From JAFGPF01 sp964500415 (GTDB lineage: Bacteria; Chloroflexota; Dehalococcoidia; Dehalococcoidales; RBG-16-60-22): a stretch of 64,000 nt of DNA. Shown here piece by piece: positions 17,266 through 25,690 of the stretch (the stretch's first letter is position 1; each line of letters starts with the position of its first letter). The notes under the pieces were generated by a model. The model was given only the letters and a program-made list of their open reading frames with translations. It made no database searches and was not told the DNA's origin. Both the position numbers and the translations under genes were made by a program. The stretch spans positions 62,001-126,000 of the forward strand of contig CAZCOB010000001.1 of the NCBI GenBank assembly GCA_964500415.1. Reading direction: 5' to 3'.

Positions 17266-17568
17266 TTACCGGGTGATTTTAAGTTCCAGCGTATTAACGG
17301 CGCTCTTCACGCCTCTCAGCGGTGAGACCATGCCCTCGATGGTGCTTTTGATTATTTCCACCGGGAAATACTTCAGCGGAACTTCGTCGCCGTTGAGATT
17401 TAGCGTTACCTGCCCTTCATTATCGATACGGAGTTCAAGGTTACTGATTTCGCCCGTATCTTTCAGGCTGGCGATGATGCCGCCGACAGTATGGTCGATA
17501 TAATTCTCGGCAAAGTAGTCGAGGTTAATGGGCATATCGTTAACGGAAAGGCTTACCTGTCTGGTCAC
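17266..17568 (-). CDS. conserved hypothetical protein, 100 residues
   Basis: No named domain recognised. A soluble, mixed alpha/beta small protein with no Cys and no membrane segment (MTRQVSLSVNDMPINLDYF..., ending LELKITR). GTG start with a strong AAAGGAGA site 7 nt before it, and no long competing frame. Convergent with the UPF0280 gene (17 bp between stops), so it is not part of that operon. Confidence 0.7.
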   Translation of the reverse strand: MTRQVSLSVNDMPINLDYFAENYIDHTVGGIIASLKDTGEISNLELRIDNEGQVTLNLNGDEVPLKYFPVEIIKSTIEGMVSPLRGVKSAVNTLELKITR

Positions 17569-17728
17569 TGTTTTTCTCCTTTAGTTCGATGACTTCCTTA
17601 TAAACGTAAGCATAATCTCGCTGGCTCGTAGCTGGTCATAATAAGTATAGCATAACGGGCTAGGGTCAACCCACCCCCGGACTCCCGCGAAGAGAGTATC
17701 CCGGGGATGTTGATTTATATGCGTTTAT

Positions 17729-18196
17729 TTATGAGTGCACGTGGTAGATACGGAGAATCACCCATCCGGTGCCGCCGAGAGCCAGTCCGGTAACGACCAT
17801 AAAGGCCCCGCTGGCCAGGGCCACCTGAACCAGGCCGAAAGCAGCCACCGCTAGGTACAGGTAGTTCTCCAGGTTCATCGCCTGGGCGTAGGAAAGATGC
17901 TGGGGATTAGTGGGGTCATAGCGGCCGCCGGCCAGCAGTTCCTGATAGGTAGGCGCTATGCCGCGGCGGTGCTCGGCGATGATGTCGGCGGCATCCTGCG
18001 CTGATGTAATATCGGTTATTTGAGTATAGACATCCGGATTATCGGGGTCCAGGGCCAGGGTAACTTTCTCTATCTCCATCCTGTCCACAATGAGGTCGTT
18101 CTTGGCGATACCCTGTCCGATGAAGACACCCCCGATAACGATAGCCACCAGACCCAGGAGCATAATCAGGATAGCCAGACTGCGGGTCAGATTCAT
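17729..18196 (-). CDS. hypothetical membrane protein, two transmembrane helices
   Basis: 155 residues with one helix near the N-terminus (ILIMLLGLVAIVIGGVFIG, about 9-27) and one or two near the C-terminus (about 111-148), enclosing a polar loop of about 80 residues. The loop would lie outside the membrane. No enzyme motif seen. Preceded by GGGGGAAAATG. The upstream gene on this strand is the glutaredoxin-like remnant at 18367-18504. Confidence 0.7.
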   Translation of the reverse strand: MNLTRSLAILIMLLGLVAIVIGGVFIGQGIAKNDLIVDRMEIEKVTLALDPDNPDVYTQITDITSAQDAADIIAEHRRGIAPTYQELLAGGRYDPTNPQHLSYAQAMNLENYLYLAVAAFGLVQVALASGAFMVVTGLALGGTGWVILRIYHVHS

Positions 18197-18366
18197 TTTC
18201 CCCCTCCTCGCGGTTTATTACTTCAATTTTATTAGGTATCCGACCCGCTGTATGTGATAATAATCACATGTTTAACGAATGTTATGAGATACAGTGAATT
18301 TAAAAGTGAGCATCTAACGGTATTTCAGGAGGAAGTCCTGTAAAGAAAGACCCGTAAACGCCGGGC

Positions 18367-18504
18367 TTACTTCTTTTTACCCGGCGATAAAAGTACGTCC
18401 GGCCTGTCGGGATTAAAGCCTATCACGATGTCTTTATCATCGATGATTATGCCCGCAACCGCCGTTTGCTTCGTTTTATCTACCACCTGGCTGTCCTTTT
18501 CCAT
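18367..18504 (-). pseudogene. short frame resembling the C-terminal half of a glutaredoxin
   Basis: A 45-codon frame, ATG 18504 to TAA 18367. The part 'AVAGIIIDDKDIVIGFNPDRPDVLL' in two pieces (AVAGIIIDDK, DIVIGFNPDRPDVLL) reads like the last two strands and helix of glutaredoxin/NrdH proteins, where the usual text is T-VP-(I/V)-DG--VVGF----L--LL. The CxxC half is missing and the cis-proline is replaced by Ala-Gly. No Shine-Dalgarno site is visible. I see it as a decayed fragment, though a translated small protein is possible. Confidence 0.4.
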
Positions 18505-18640
18505 ATGCTATCATCGAGTAGACCAATCATATAGTTACCCCGATAACGATGTCAAGGACGGCGGGTAAAGGGGAGGTATTTTGTGAGAGCGTCTCTGGAC
18601 GGGAATATTATGTGATATACTTTTTGAGGAACAGTCTTAT

Positions 18641-18699
18641 TAAAATGTTAATGGAACTTTTGTCACATACATAAGACAAAATCGCAGGTAAAATGTTAA
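18641..18699 (+). promoter_or_regulatory. candidate operator elements upstream of the redox operon
   Basis: TAAAATGTTAA occurs twice, at 18641-18651 and 18689-18699, and between the copies lies the inverted repeat TTTTGTC (18658-18664), 10 bp, GACAAAA (18675-18681). They sit 20-80 bp upstream of the -35 of the promoter at 18720. The rest of this 311-bp non-coding stretch (18505-18815) holds nothing else recognised. Confidence 0.45.
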
Positions 18700-18719
18700 C
18701 CAAGCAGTTGCCAGATGTG

Positions 18720-18748
18720 TTGACATTGTCATGATTACATTCTATCAT
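18720..18748 (+). promoter_or_regulatory. promoter of the redox/iron operon
   Basis: TTGACA (18720-18725), 17 bp, TATCAT (18743-18748); expected start near 18755, leader about 60 nt with GAGGAGG before the ATG at 18816. Confidence 0.7.
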
Positions 18749-18815
18749 TTCGTTACGCAACACAGGGGCATGGCAGGCTAAATACTATTGCGGGTTAAGC
18801 CCGAGGAGGCGGCTC

Positions 18816-19346
18816 ATGGCAAAAGAACAGGATACCACCCTTAAAGCACTTAAAACGGCTATTCAGATGGAGATTGACGGCAAGGAATTCTACCTCGAAG
18901 CCAGCAAGGCGAGTAAAAACGAGCTGGGGAAGAAACTGCTCAAGCAACTGGCCGAGGAAGAAGATGCGCACCGGAAGGTTTTCGAGGGTATCTATAAAGA
19001 TCTCAGTACCCGGAAGGGCTGGCCTGACAGGAAGGTTCACCTCGATGGCGGCAGGGGCCTGAGGACTATATTCGCCCGGGCAATAGAGCAAATGGATAAA
19101 GACGTAAAGTCCATCTCCACGGAAATCGATGCCGTGCAGAGAGCCATGGAAATGGAGAACAAGACCTACGATTTCTATAAAAGCCGCGGTCAAAAAGCGG
19201 CTTACGAGGTTGAAAAGCAGTTTTACGAGGCCTTAGCCGTTCAGGAAGAGGAGCATTACCGGGTCCTCCTCGACTATTTCGAATTTCTCAAGAACCCGGA
19301 GGCGTGGTTCGTCCAGAAGGAACACCCGTCCCTGGACGGCGGCTAG
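18816..19346 (+). CDS. rubrerythrin-type ferritin-like diiron protein
   Basis: 176 residues with two four-helix-bundle ligand sets: EIDGKEFYLEAS...EEEDAHRKVF and EIDAV--AMEMENKTYDFY...QEEEHYRVLLDYFE, i.e. ExxxxxFY and ExxH motifs typical of rubrerythrin-like 'erythrin' proteins. The C-terminal rubredoxin domain is missing; a separate rubredoxin gene is at 21915. Likely peroxide reduction in the cytoplasm. First gene after the promoter at 18720 and leader of the whole cluster. Confidence 0.88.
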   Translation: MAKEQDTTLKALKTAIQMEIDGKEFYLEASKASKNELGKKLLKQLAEEEDAHRKVFEGIYKDLSTRKGWPDRKVHLDGGRGLRTIFARAIEQMDKDVKSISTEIDAVQRAMEMENKTYDFYKSRGQKAAYEVEKQFYEALAVQEEEHYRVLLDYFEFLKNPEAWFVQKEHPSLDGG

Positions 19347-19386
19347 GGGTGAAATCGGGAAATAAATACGCTTACAGGGGTGAAAG

Positions 19387-20142
19387 ATGCTTAAGATTAA
19401 AGACCTGTCCGTGGCCGTAGAGGACAAGGAAATCATCCACGATATTAATATGACGATAAATAACGGGGAAACCCATGTTCTTTTCGGTCCCAATGGCGCC
19501 GGTAAGAGCACCTTGCTGATGGCTATCATGGGTTTTCCCAAGTATAGGGTGGCGAAGGGCAGCATCAGCTTCAAGGGTAAGGATATCACCGGCCTGACCG
19601 TAGATGAAAGAGCGCGTCTGGGCATCGGCATGTCCTTCCAGCGGCCGCCGGTGGTACGGGGGGTTACAACGCGCGACATGGTAGCCGCCTGTCTTAAAGG
19701 GAGCGGAGATGAAAAAGCCATAGCGGCGCTGGCGGAAAAAGCCGACCTGGGTGAGTTCCTGGAGAGGGATATCAACTACGGTTTTTCCGGAGGCGAGATA
19801 AAGCGCTCCGAATTGCTGCAACTCCTCGCCCAGAAGCCGGAACTGACCCTGATGGACGAACCTGAATCGGGCGTGGACCTGGTGAATATCGCCCTAATAG
19901 GCGAGCTGATGAACGAGTTGCTGGAGAAGAACTGCCCGATACAGTACCGCAAGTGCATGGGGCTTATCATAACCCATACCGGCCATATCCTGGACTACGT
20001 TAATGCCCGCACCGGCTACGTCATGTGCGACGGCACGATAGGCTGCGTGGGCGACCCCCACGAGATGCTGGCGACAATCCGGGAGAAAGGGTATGACGAG
20101 TGTATTAAATGCTACCTGGGGAGGTTGCCGATAAATGAGTAA
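19387..20142 (+). CDS. sufC: Fe-S cluster assembly ATPase SufC
   Basis: ABC-type soluble ATPase of 251 residues that drives cluster assembly on SufB. Walker A GPNGAGKST (about 35-43), the Q-loop in MSFQRPPVV, signature FSGGEIKRSE, Walker B LTLMDEPESGVDL and the switch His in ITHTGH. The next gene, sufB-like, overlaps by 8 bp. No SufD, SufS, SufU or SufE is adjacent: this is the two-gene SufCB arrangement that has been proposed as the ancestral minimal form in archaea and anaerobic bacteria. Confidence 0.92.
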   Translation: MLKIKDLSVAVEDKEIIHDINMTINNGETHVLFGPNGAGKSTLLMAIMGFPKYRVAKGSISFKGKDITGLTVDERARLGIGMSFQRPPVVRGVTTRDMVAACLKGSGDEKAIAALAEKADLGEFLERDINYGFSGGEIKRSELLQLLAQKPELTLMDEPESGVDLVNIALIGELMNELLEKNCPIQYRKCMGLIITHTGHILDYVNARTGYVMCDGTIGCVGDPHEMLATIREKGYDECIKCYLGRLPINE

Positions 20143-21370
20143 AAAGAAGACTTCCCAAGACTATAAAGGCAAAGCAAAAGCTGCCGTTGACAAAGTGGCC
20201 GCCCTCGGCGAAGATATTAACCTGAGTGAATTCGTCAACGCCGATGAAAAGCACGCCTATAGCGATGACCCCTCCCGTCTTCCGAGCAAAGCCAAGAAGC
20301 AGATGCTCGAGGCCGGCGTCATGTTGGACGATACCAGCCAGAGGTCGGGCACCTATATCCAGATGGACAATACACCCGTCCATAGCTCTGTGAGCCAGGA
20401 CGGAGTAGAAGTAATGCCGGTGAGTCAGGCCATGGAGAAGTACGACTGGCTGACGGACTACTGGTGGCAGGCAGTCGCCGTAGACCAGGACAAGTACACC
20501 GCCAATATCGAGTTGAACCAGTACAACGGCTACTTCATCAGGGCCCTGCCCGGCCAGAAGACGCTCTTTCCGGTCCAGGCATGCCTTTACCTTGCCCAGG
20601 ATAAACTGGTGCAGAACGTGCATAACGTCATCATTGCCGAGGAAGGTTCGGAGCTGCACATTATTACCGGTTGCGCTACGGCTTCTGAAGAAGAAACCGG
20701 GCTGCACCTGGGGGTCTCCGAGTTCTATATCAAGAAGGGGGCTAAAGTAACCTTCACCATGATACACAGCTGGAACCCGGAGATAGCCGTAAGGCCCCGC
20801 AGCGGCATTATCATCGAGGATGACGGCCTGTTCCTGAGCAACTACATCCTCATGAAACCGGTGAAGTCGCTACAGATGAACCCGCTCGTTAAATGCGTCG
20901 GTGACAATGCTACCGCCAGATTCAACAGCGTCCTGGTGACCGGCGAAGGTTCGTCGCTGGACGTGGGTTCGCGGGTAATCCTCGACGGTAAAGGTTCCAG
21001 GACGGAAATTATCTCCCGCGCTATCACCACCGGCGGTAAGATAATCGCCCGTGGCTATATCGAGGGTAACGCGCCAGAGGTCAAGGGACACCTCGAGTGC
21101 CGGGGCCTGATACTGGGTGAAAAAGGCCTGATTCATGCTATTCCGGAACTGAAAGGGAATCTGGCCGGAATTGACCTCTCCCACGAGGCGGCGGTCGGCA
21201 AGATTGCCGAGGAAGAGGTGGAATACCTGATGGCACGGGGACTCAACAGGGACGAGGCCACGGCTACTATAGTAAGGGGATTCCTCCGTGTGGATATAGA
21301 AGGGCTGCCGCCGCTGCTGGCCGAGGAACTGAAGCGGGCGGTAGAGGCCAGCGAGAAAGAAGTAATGTAG
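20135..21370 (+). CDS. sufB: Fe-S cluster scaffold SufB/SufD family protein
   Basis: 411 residues, the scaffold half of SufCB. The right-handed beta-helix core has the family text QYNGYFIRALPGQ, HIITGCAT, HLGVSEFYIKKGAKVTFTMIHSW and the C-terminal DLSHEAAVGKIAEEEVEYLMARGL with its helical SufC-binding tail. His in LSHEAAVG is one of the conserved SufB/D residues. Shorter than classical SufB (about 470), nearer to the archaeal SufBD form. Starts inside the end of sufC (ATGAGTAA overlap), so the two are coupled. Confidence 0.9.
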   Translation: MSKKKTSQDYKGKAKAAVDKVAALGEDINLSEFVNADEKHAYSDDPSRLPSKAKKQMLEAGVMLDDTSQRSGTYIQMDNTPVHSSVSQDGVEVMPVSQAMEKYDWLTDYWWQAVAVDQDKYTANIELNQYNGYFIRALPGQKTLFPVQACLYLAQDKLVQNVHNVIIAEEGSELHIITGCATASEEETGLHLGVSEFYIKKGAKVTFTMIHSWNPEIAVRPRSGIIIEDDGLFLSNYILMKPVKSLQMNPLVKCVGDNATARFNSVLVTGEGSSLDVGSRVILDGKGSRTEIISRAITTGGKIIARGYIEGNAPEVKGHLECRGLILGEKGLIHAIPELKGNLAGIDLSHEAAVGKIAEEEVEYLMARGLNRDEATATIVRGFLRVDIEGLPPLLAEELKRAVEASEKEVM

Positions 21371-21388
21371 CCGGAGGAGGCAAGGGAA

Positions 21389-21922
21389 ATGGATTTAAAC
21401 GCTCTGCATAAACTCGGATACGGCATGTATATCATCGGCGCGTACAAGGGTGATAAGCTCAACGGGCAGGTAGCCAACACCGTATTCCAGATAACCTCAG
21501 AGCCACCAACCGTCGCAGTGAGCATCAACAAGAGCAACCTGACGCACGAATATATCATGGCCAGCCGGGTATTTTCCGCCTCGATTCTCCACCAGGAAAC
21601 GCCCCTGCCCTATATCGGCGGCTTCGGCTTTAAGTCCGGCAGGGACGTGGATAAAACCGGGGGGGTTAAATACAAAACAGGCCATACGAAAGCCCCCGTG
21701 TTCCTCGACCATGCCACGGCCTATCTCGAGGCGGAGGTAGTCCAGCATGTAGATGTCGGCACCCACACCATATTTATCGGCAGGATTGTCAATGCCGAGG
21801 TGCTTACAGGGGACGCCTGCATGACATACGAATACTATTATCAGGTCAAACGGGGGACCACTCCCAAGACCGCCCCCAGCTATATTGCCGGAGAAAAAGG
21901 AGGCGAGAAACAGGATGGATAA
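21389..21922 (+). CDS. flavin reductase-like FMN-binding protein (flavoredoxin type)
   Basis: 177 residues. The text LGYGMYIIGAYKGDKLNGQVANTVFQITSEPPTVAVSINKSN-TH is the standard FMN-binding split barrel of the flavin reductase-like family (DIM6/NTAB, flavoredoxin). It ends in the ribosome site and start of the rubredoxin gene (8-bp overlap), and the pair matches the two halves of high-molecular-weight rubredoxins of anaerobes, which pass electrons from NAD(P)H to oxygen or peroxide-reducing enzymes. The electron flow here is inferred from that. Confidence 0.88.
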   Translation: MDLNALHKLGYGMYIIGAYKGDKLNGQVANTVFQITSEPPTVAVSINKSNLTHEYIMASRVFSASILHQETPLPYIGGFGFKSGRDVDKTGGVKYKTGHTKAPVFLDHATAYLEAEVVQHVDVGTHTIFIGRIVNAEVLTGDACMTYEYYYQVKRGTTPKTAPSYIAGEKGGEKQDG

Positions 21923-22079
21923 ATACGAATGCACCGTTTGCGGCTATATCTACGACCCGGAACTGGGAGACTCCGACGGCGGCATCGCCCCGGGGACGCC
22001 TTTCGAGAAAATCCCGGACGACTGGGTATGCCCGGTCTGCGGGGCCGCCAAGAGCGAATTTAAGAAGGTAGAAGACTAG
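21915..22079 (+). CDS. rubredoxin
   Basis: 54 residues from ATG 21915 (AAAGGAGGCGAG upstream). Iron is held by CTVCGY near the start and CPVCGA near the end; DPELGD-DGGIAPGTPFE-IPDDWVCPVC is textbook rubredoxin. The longer frame from 21885 is not needed. Likely electron donor for the rubrerythrin-like proteins in this cluster, which lack their own rubredoxin domain. Confidence 0.96.
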   Translation: MDKYECTVCGYIYDPELGDSDGGIAPGTPFEKIPDDWVCPVCGAAKSEFKKVED

Positions 22080-22105
22080 AGGTAAGAAAGGGCCGGCGGG
22101 CGTTT

Positions 22106-22396
22106 ATGAAGCAGTGGATACGCAACTATATCCTGTTCATAATCATGTTGCTGCTGGCGCTTTTTCAGGCGGTGTCCGGCTTGGTTCTCTGGCTGGTACT
22201 GCCGCACGGGGCGGGATACCGGGGAGGCAGGGGACTGGAACTGGCAGGCAATGGCTTTTTATGGCAGAGAGATACCTGGATTGACCTGCACGACTGGACG
22301 GCCGCAGGGCTGCTGGTGATGATAATAATACATCTAATACTCCACTGGAAGTGGATAGTCTATATGACGAAGAAATCCCTGAAACCGGGAATATAA
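22106..22396 (+). CDS. small membrane protein, DUF4405-like
   Basis: 96 residues, two transmembrane helices (about 8-32 and 64-82) with histidines placed to bind heme or quinone: LPHG, DLHDW and IIHLILHW. This pattern resembles DUF4405, a cytochrome b-like two-helix domain found in anaerobes. It may connect the quinone pool with the soluble redox carriers encoded around it; that is inference. 26 bp after rubredoxin, 16 bp before the ferritin gene. Confidence 0.72.
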   Translation: MKQWIRNYILFIIMLLLALFQAVSGLVLWLVLPHGAGYRGGRGLELAGNGFLWQRDTWIDLHDWTAAGLLVMIIIHLILHWKWIVYMTKKSLKPGI

Positions 22397-22412
22397 AATC
22401 GGAGGTGATAAT

Positions 22413-23297
22413 ATGGAAACAGGAAAAATCATCGAGCTGCTGAATCTTGACCTTCAGGACGAGCACGGCGCCATTATCCAGTACCTGACGCATGCCTACT
22501 CTATGGGCGAGGGCGAAATGTCCTGCGAAATCGAGGCCATGGCGCGGGATGAAATGAGGCACCTGGACTGGCTGGCGGAAACGATAGCGGACCTGGGCGG
22601 CCAGCCCAGCCTGAAGAGGGGCACCATGAACATGGCCGGCAAGGAAGTCACCGAATGGATGACAAACGACGTCGGGCTGGAACAGGGCGCCATCGACAAT
22701 TATGAAGAGCATATCAAAGCGATTGACGACCCCAAAATAAAAAGGTTGCTGAAGCGCATACAGTCGGATGAAAAGGCCCATCAGGGCAAGTTCAAGCACT
22801 TTGTCGAGAAAGCTGAAAGGGAAGGCCTGAAAGACGTAAGGGGAGACCGCAAGGACGACGTGGCGAAGACTTTGAACTGGGGCATCGAACACGAGTATAC
22901 GGTGATTTTGCAGTACATGTTTCACTCGTATATGACCGGTAATAAAGAGGCCAAGAAGCAACTGGAAGACCAGGCCATTAACGAGATGCAGCATCTCGGC
23001 TGGCTTGCCGAAGAGGTGGTTGACGGTGGCGGTAACCCGAGAATCGAACACGCCGAAACCGATAATTCGACGGATACGGCTGACATGCTCAAGGCGGACT
23101 TAAAAATCGAAAAGGAAGTTGCCGAGGCTTACGACAAGGCCGCCAAAAAAGTCGACGATGCCGGACTGCGGGACTTGCTCATCCGGATAAGGGATAACGA
23201 GAGATATCACATCGATGTCTTTAACGACCTGCTTGAAGATGAAGAAAGCAAACGAAGTCCGGGGCCCAGCGTCAACCTGCCCGACTCCGGTGGATAA
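22413..23297 (+). CDS. tandem-duplicated ferritin-like protein
   Basis: 294 residues made of two bacterioferritin/DUF2202-like four-helix domains. Domain 1 (about 1-145): DEHGAIIQYLTHAY, DEMRHLDWLAE, EQGAIDNYEEH, DEKAHQGKF. Domain 2 (about 146-290): EHEYTVILQYMFHSY, NEMQHLGWLAEEV, EKEVAEAYDKA, NERYHIDVF. Each half keeps a full diiron ligand set. The C-terminal tail (KRSPGPSVNLPDSGG) is unstructured. Iron storage or peroxide handling in the cytoplasm is likely. Confidence 0.85.
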   Translation: METGKIIELLNLDLQDEHGAIIQYLTHAYSMGEGEMSCEIEAMARDEMRHLDWLAETIADLGGQPSLKRGTMNMAGKEVTEWMTNDVGLEQGAIDNYEEHIKAIDDPKIKRLLKRIQSDEKAHQGKFKHFVEKAEREGLKDVRGDRKDDVAKTLNWGIEHEYTVILQYMFHSYMTGNKEAKKQLEDQAINEMQHLGWLAEEVVDGGGNPRIEHAETDNSTDTADMLKADLKIEKEVAEAYDKAAKKVDDAGLRDLLIRIRDNERYHIDVFNDLLEDEESKRSPGPSVNLPDSGG

Positions 23298-23299
23298 AA

Positions 23300-23650
23300 A
23301 TGGGGAGTTTGATCGAAGCCGGGAAGACCAGCGAGTATCAGGACGGAATGAAGAAGGAGGTGATGGTCGGCGGGATTGAAATCCTGCTGGCCAGGGTCGG
23401 GGGTAAATTTTACGCCGTCGGCAATCGATGCCCCCACATGGGCGGGGAACTCGCGGCGGGGCGACTCGAAGGAACGACTGTCACCTGTCCCCTTCACGGC
23501 TCGCAGTTCGATATCACCGACGGGCATAATGTTCGTTGGCTGAAAGGCTCGGGGTTTTTAGCGGCGGTAGGTAAAGTGCTCAAACCACCCCGGGCGCTGC
23601 CCGTATATAAAGTAAGGGTAAATAATGATACTATTATGATAGAGATCTGA
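23300..23650 (+). CDS. Rieske [2Fe-2S] ferredoxin
   Basis: 116 residues without signal or membrane anchor, so a soluble Rieske-type ferredoxin. The cluster ligands are Cys-His in NRCPHMGGELAAG and Cys-His in TCPLHGSQFDITDG. Starts 2 bp after the ferritin stop. Similar to NirD or bifunctional small Rieske proteins that feed oxygenases or reductases; the partner is not known. Confidence 0.92.
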   Translation: MGSLIEAGKTSEYQDGMKKEVMVGGIEILLARVGGKFYAVGNRCPHMGGELAAGRLEGTTVTCPLHGSQFDITDGHNVRWLKGSGFLAAVGKVLKPPRALPVYKVRVNNDTIMIEI

Positions 23651-23697
23651 AATACAGAGTCACCTGCCATTTGAAAAACGGCTAAGGAGGTAAAGTT

Positions 23698-25632
23698 ATG
23701 GCTGAACTATCACTTCCCTTCGAGTCCAGGTACTACCCTACCAAGAAATACTTCGATTTCTACCAGAAGTCTATCGATGATCCGATAGAATTCTGGGCAT
23801 CACAGGCCCGGCAGCTACCCTGGCTTAAAACCTGGGACAAGGTGCTGGAATGGGACCCGCCTTTCGCCAAGTGGTTTGTCGGAGGGCAGCTAAACGCATC
23901 GTTTATATGCGTTGACCAGCATGTGAGGACGTGGCGCCGGAGCAAGGTGGCTATATACTGGGAGGGTGAACCAGGCGATGTCAGGGTATTGAGTTATTCA
24001 ACCCTGTATACCGAGGTGAACAGATTTGCCTCGGTACTGAAAAATTGCGGGATTGGTAAGGGCGATACCGTCGCTCTATATCTGCCCATGATACCGGAAC
24101 TCCCTATCTTTATGCTGGCCTGTGACAGAATTGGTGCCGTTCAGACGGTAATTTTCTCTGGTTTCAGTGCCCAGGCTATGGCGGGAAGAATCAATGATGT
24201 GCAGGCGAAGTTATTGATAACCGCCGACGGGGGCTTCCGGAGGGGCAAGGTGATTACACTGAAGAACATCGCCGATGAAGCTGTTGCCATGTGCCCATCG
24301 GTGAAAAACACCATCGTTGTCAAAAGAGCGGGAAACCCGGTTAACATGGAGCCACCCAGGGACATCTGGCTCGACGATTTACTCGTTCACGCAAAATCCT
24401 ACGTTCGCCCCGAACCGGTTGAGTCAAACCACCCGCTATATATACTCTATACGTCGGGCACTACCGGCAAACCCAAAGGGATTGTCCACAGTACCGGCGG
24501 CTATATGGTTTACAATTATGCTGCCTATAAGTGGGTCTTCGATATAAAAGAAGAGTCGGTCTACTGGTGCTCGGCTGACGTGGGCTGGGTTACCGGGCAC
24601 AGCATGATAGTATATGCGCCACTGGCCCACGGGGCGGCCACGGTCATGTATGAAGGAGCCCCTGATTACCCCGCGATTGACAGATGGTGGGACATCATTG
24701 AAAAATACGGCGTTAACATATTTTACACCTCACCCACGGCCATCAGGATGTTCATGGGACATGGTGAAAAATGGCCGAAAAAGCATGACCTGAGCACCCT
24801 GGAGTTACTGGGAAGCGTGGGTGAACCCATCAACCCGGAAGCATGGCTATGGTATTACCAGCACATCGGCAATGAACGGTGTCCTATCGTTGATACCTGG
24901 TGGCAGACAGAAACCGGCGGCATTATGATATCACCTACCCCGGGGATAGAGCGAATACCATTGAAACCCGGCTCAGCAAGTTTGCCCTTACCCGGCATCG
25001 ACGCTGATGTAGTCAATGAAAAAGGTAAGACGGTAGCCCCTGAAGAGCGTGGCCTCCTGGTCATAAAGAAGCCCTGGCCCGGCATGCTCATCGGCGTATA
25101 TGGTGACCCGGAGCGTTATAAGAAGGCTTACTGGTCAAGGTTCCCGGGGTTCTTTTATACCGGTGACTACGCCGTGAGGGATAAAGACGGTTATTTCTGG
25201 GTCCTGGGAAGAGCCGATGAGATTCTAAAAGTGGCCGGCCATAGAATCGGCACTGCCGAGTTGGAGGATGCCGCTATTTCTTATACCAACGTGGTCGAGG
25301 CAGCCGTCGTCAGCAAAGCAGACCCGGTAAAGGGTGAAAGCATCGTTATTTTCGTCAGGCTTAAAGAGAAGGTCAGCCCCTCCGCCGAGCTAAGGAAAGA
25401 AGTGGTCAATCACATGCGGAAGACGCTGGGGCCAATAGCATCCCCCGATGAAGTCTATTTTGTCAAAAAACTGCCCAAGACTCGAAGCGGCAAAATTATG
25501 CGGCGTATTCTAAAGGCGATAGCTAACGGGGACAATATCGGCGATATCACCACACTGGAAGACGCTACCTCCGTAAAAGAAGTAATCAAGAGCTACCAGG
25601 AAACGAAAAAAGAAGAAAAAGAAACGAAATAA
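23698..25632 (+). CDS. acsA: acetate--CoA ligase (AMP-forming acetyl-CoA synthetase)
   Basis: 644 residues of the ANL superfamily. N-terminal acetyl-CoA synthetase segment, P-loop LYTSGTTGKPKGI, the adenylate motif WWQTETGG, YFYTGDYAVRDKDGYFWVLGRADEILKVAGHR and the lysine of KTRSGKIMRR that is acetylated in AcsA control. Good AAGGAGG site. Separated from the redox genes by only 47 bp on the same strand and followed by a weak terminator; it may share their transcript. The acyl specificity (acetate or propionate) is not provable by eye. Confidence 0.92.
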   Translation: MAELSLPFESRYYPTKKYFDFYQKSIDDPIEFWASQARQLPWLKTWDKVLEWDPPFAKWFVGGQLNASFICVDQHVRTWRRSKVAIYWEGEPGDVRVLSYSTLYTEVNRFASVLKNCGIGKGDTVALYLPMIPELPIFMLACDRIGAVQTVIFSGFSAQAMAGRINDVQAKLLITADGGFRRGKVITLKNIADEAVAMCPSVKNTIVVKRAGNPVNMEPPRDIWLDDLLVHAKSYVRPEPVESNHPLYILYTSGTTGKPKGIVHSTGGYMVYNYAAYKWVFDIKEESVYWCSADVGWVTGHSMIVYAPLAHGAATVMYEGAPDYPAIDRWWDIIEKYGVNIFYTSPTAIRMFMGHGEKWPKKHDLSTLELLGSVGEPINPEAWLWYYQHIGNERCPIVDTWWQTETGGIMISPTPGIERIPLKPGSASLPLPGIDADVVNEKGKTVAPEERGLLVIKKPWPGMLIGVYGDPERYKKAYWSRFPGFFYTGDYAVRDKDGYFWVLGRADEILKVAGHRIGTAELEDAAISYTNVVEAAVVSKADPVKGESIVIFVRLKEKVSPSAELRKEVVNHMRKTLGPIASPDEVYFVKKLPKTRSGKIMRRILKAIANGDNIGDITTLEDATSVKEVIKSYQETKKEEKETK

Positions 25633-25640
25633 GGTTCATG

Positions 25641-25664
25641 AAAGCCGGCTGCCAGGCTTTTTAT
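25641..25664 (+). terminator. weak intrinsic terminator after acsA
   Basis: AAAGCC (25641-25646) pairs with GGCTTT (25655-25660) over an 8-nt loop, followed by TTATAT. The short stem suggests partial read-through into the next gene. Confidence 0.45.
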
Positions 25665-25690
25665 ATATGAAATTGAGGAGGTGCTGAGGC

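Noticed and set aside
18355..18390. CGCCGGG...CCCGGCG hairpin as a terminator
   Set aside because: Stem is short, the loop is long and no T run follows in the right place; it also overlaps the end of the small frame.
22143..23051. 302-residue open frame on the - strand opposite the DUF4405 and ferritin genes
   Set aside because: It runs antisense across two genes with clear family motifs, has no ribosome site and its own sequence has no recognisable domain; it is a shadow frame.
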